NCBI GenBank assembly: GCA_038317685.1 | Contig: JBBQBQ010000085.1 | Location: 1 to 12,827 of the forward strand | Direction: 5' to 3' | DNA length: 12,827 nucleotides | Source: JBBQBQ01 sp038317685 | GTDB lineage: Bacteria > Desulfobacterota > Desulfuromonadia > Desulfuromonadales > DDH964 | Shown here: positions 12,807 through 12,827 of the stretch, piece after piece | How positions within the stretch are numbered: position 1 is the first letter of the stretch | How the letters are laid out: every line of letters starts with the position of its first letter | The notes under the pieces: generated by a model | Told to the model about the DNA's origin: nothing | The model's input: the letters and a program-made list of their open reading frames with translations, nothing else | Databases searched by the model: none | Program-made: the position numbers and the translations under genes

Positions 12807-12827
12807 CCCAGACCGGTGACCCCTTTG
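12787..12827 (-). other. Inverted internal dctP fragment at the window end
   Basis: The reverse complement of the last bases encodes KGVTGLGYWDNGF, a conserved DctP stretch normally found about 40-50 residues downstream of the point where the forward frame breaks. The join lies at TGAAG (12787-12791), which fits both the forward codons for GVK and the reverse-strand codons around GFK. This is the pattern of a microhomology-mediated inverted chimera or a real inversion. Confidence 0.75.

Noticed and set aside
1..12827. CRISPR arrays, rRNA genes, prophage genes, riboswitches
   Set aside because: No regularly spaced repeats, ribosomal sequence, phage structural genes or recognisable riboswitch cores were seen on either strand.

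Overview
The window reads as GC-rich chromosomal DNA of a Gram-negative proteobacterium, most likely a deltaproteobacterium of the Desulfuromonas/Geobacter type. That placement is inferred from the DctP, HicB and RAYT protein sequences and the overall style; no marker gene proves it. It looks like a patchwork of unrelated short transcription units rather than one pathway.

Left part (1-4551), all on the minus strand. A glycosyltransferase gene overlaps by 4 bases a UDP-galactopyranose mutase gene (glf) that runs off the left edge; together they suggest synthesis of a galactofuranose-containing surface polysaccharide. Upstream lies a RAYT-type (REP-associated tyrosine, HUH) transposase gene bounded by 23-bp inverted repeats (1968-1990 and 2884-2906). 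Its right end cuts a hicB antitoxin gene after about 51 codons, and no hicA is present. A third copy of the end repeat (3107-3129) lies on the other side of the hicB remnant, just past the stop codon of a serine-hydrolase (lipase-like) gene. An intrinsic terminator sits immediately upstream of the lipase start codon.

Centre (4733-9272), minus strand. This is a complete tripartite efflux operon: a MarR-family regulator, a TolC-like outer-membrane channel, an EmrA-like periplasmic adaptor and an EmrB-like 14-TM MFS pump. The first three are tightly packed (8-base overlap, then a 13-base gap). The pump gene is separated by 176 bp holding a hairpin-rich repeat. Two tandem promoters with perfect -35 boxes precede marR. 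The regulator probably represses its own operon and is released by a toxic small molecule, which the pump then expels.

Right part (9399-12827), plus strand. A tRNA-Leu(CAA) gene has a near-consensus promoter, an encoded CCA and an intrinsic terminator. Next comes a two-gene unit with its own promoter: a homoserine-dehydrogenase-like oxidoreductase with a C-terminal SAF domain, overlapped by 7 bases with a StrF-like family-2 glycosyltransferase. A 57-aa hypothetical protein follows. The window ends in the start of a TRAP-transporter substrate-binding protein gene (dctP). The dctP frame closes after 104 codons only because the last ~40 bases read as the reverse complement of a later part of a dctP gene, which points to a chimeric assembly join or an inversion at the window edge.

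No CRISPR array, rRNA, prophage or integrase is visible. The best candidates for follow-up are the hicB-disrupting RAYT element with its solo end repeat, the SAF-dehydrogenase/StrF-glycosyltransferase pair, the two-domain lipase behind a leader terminator, and the inverted dctP end.
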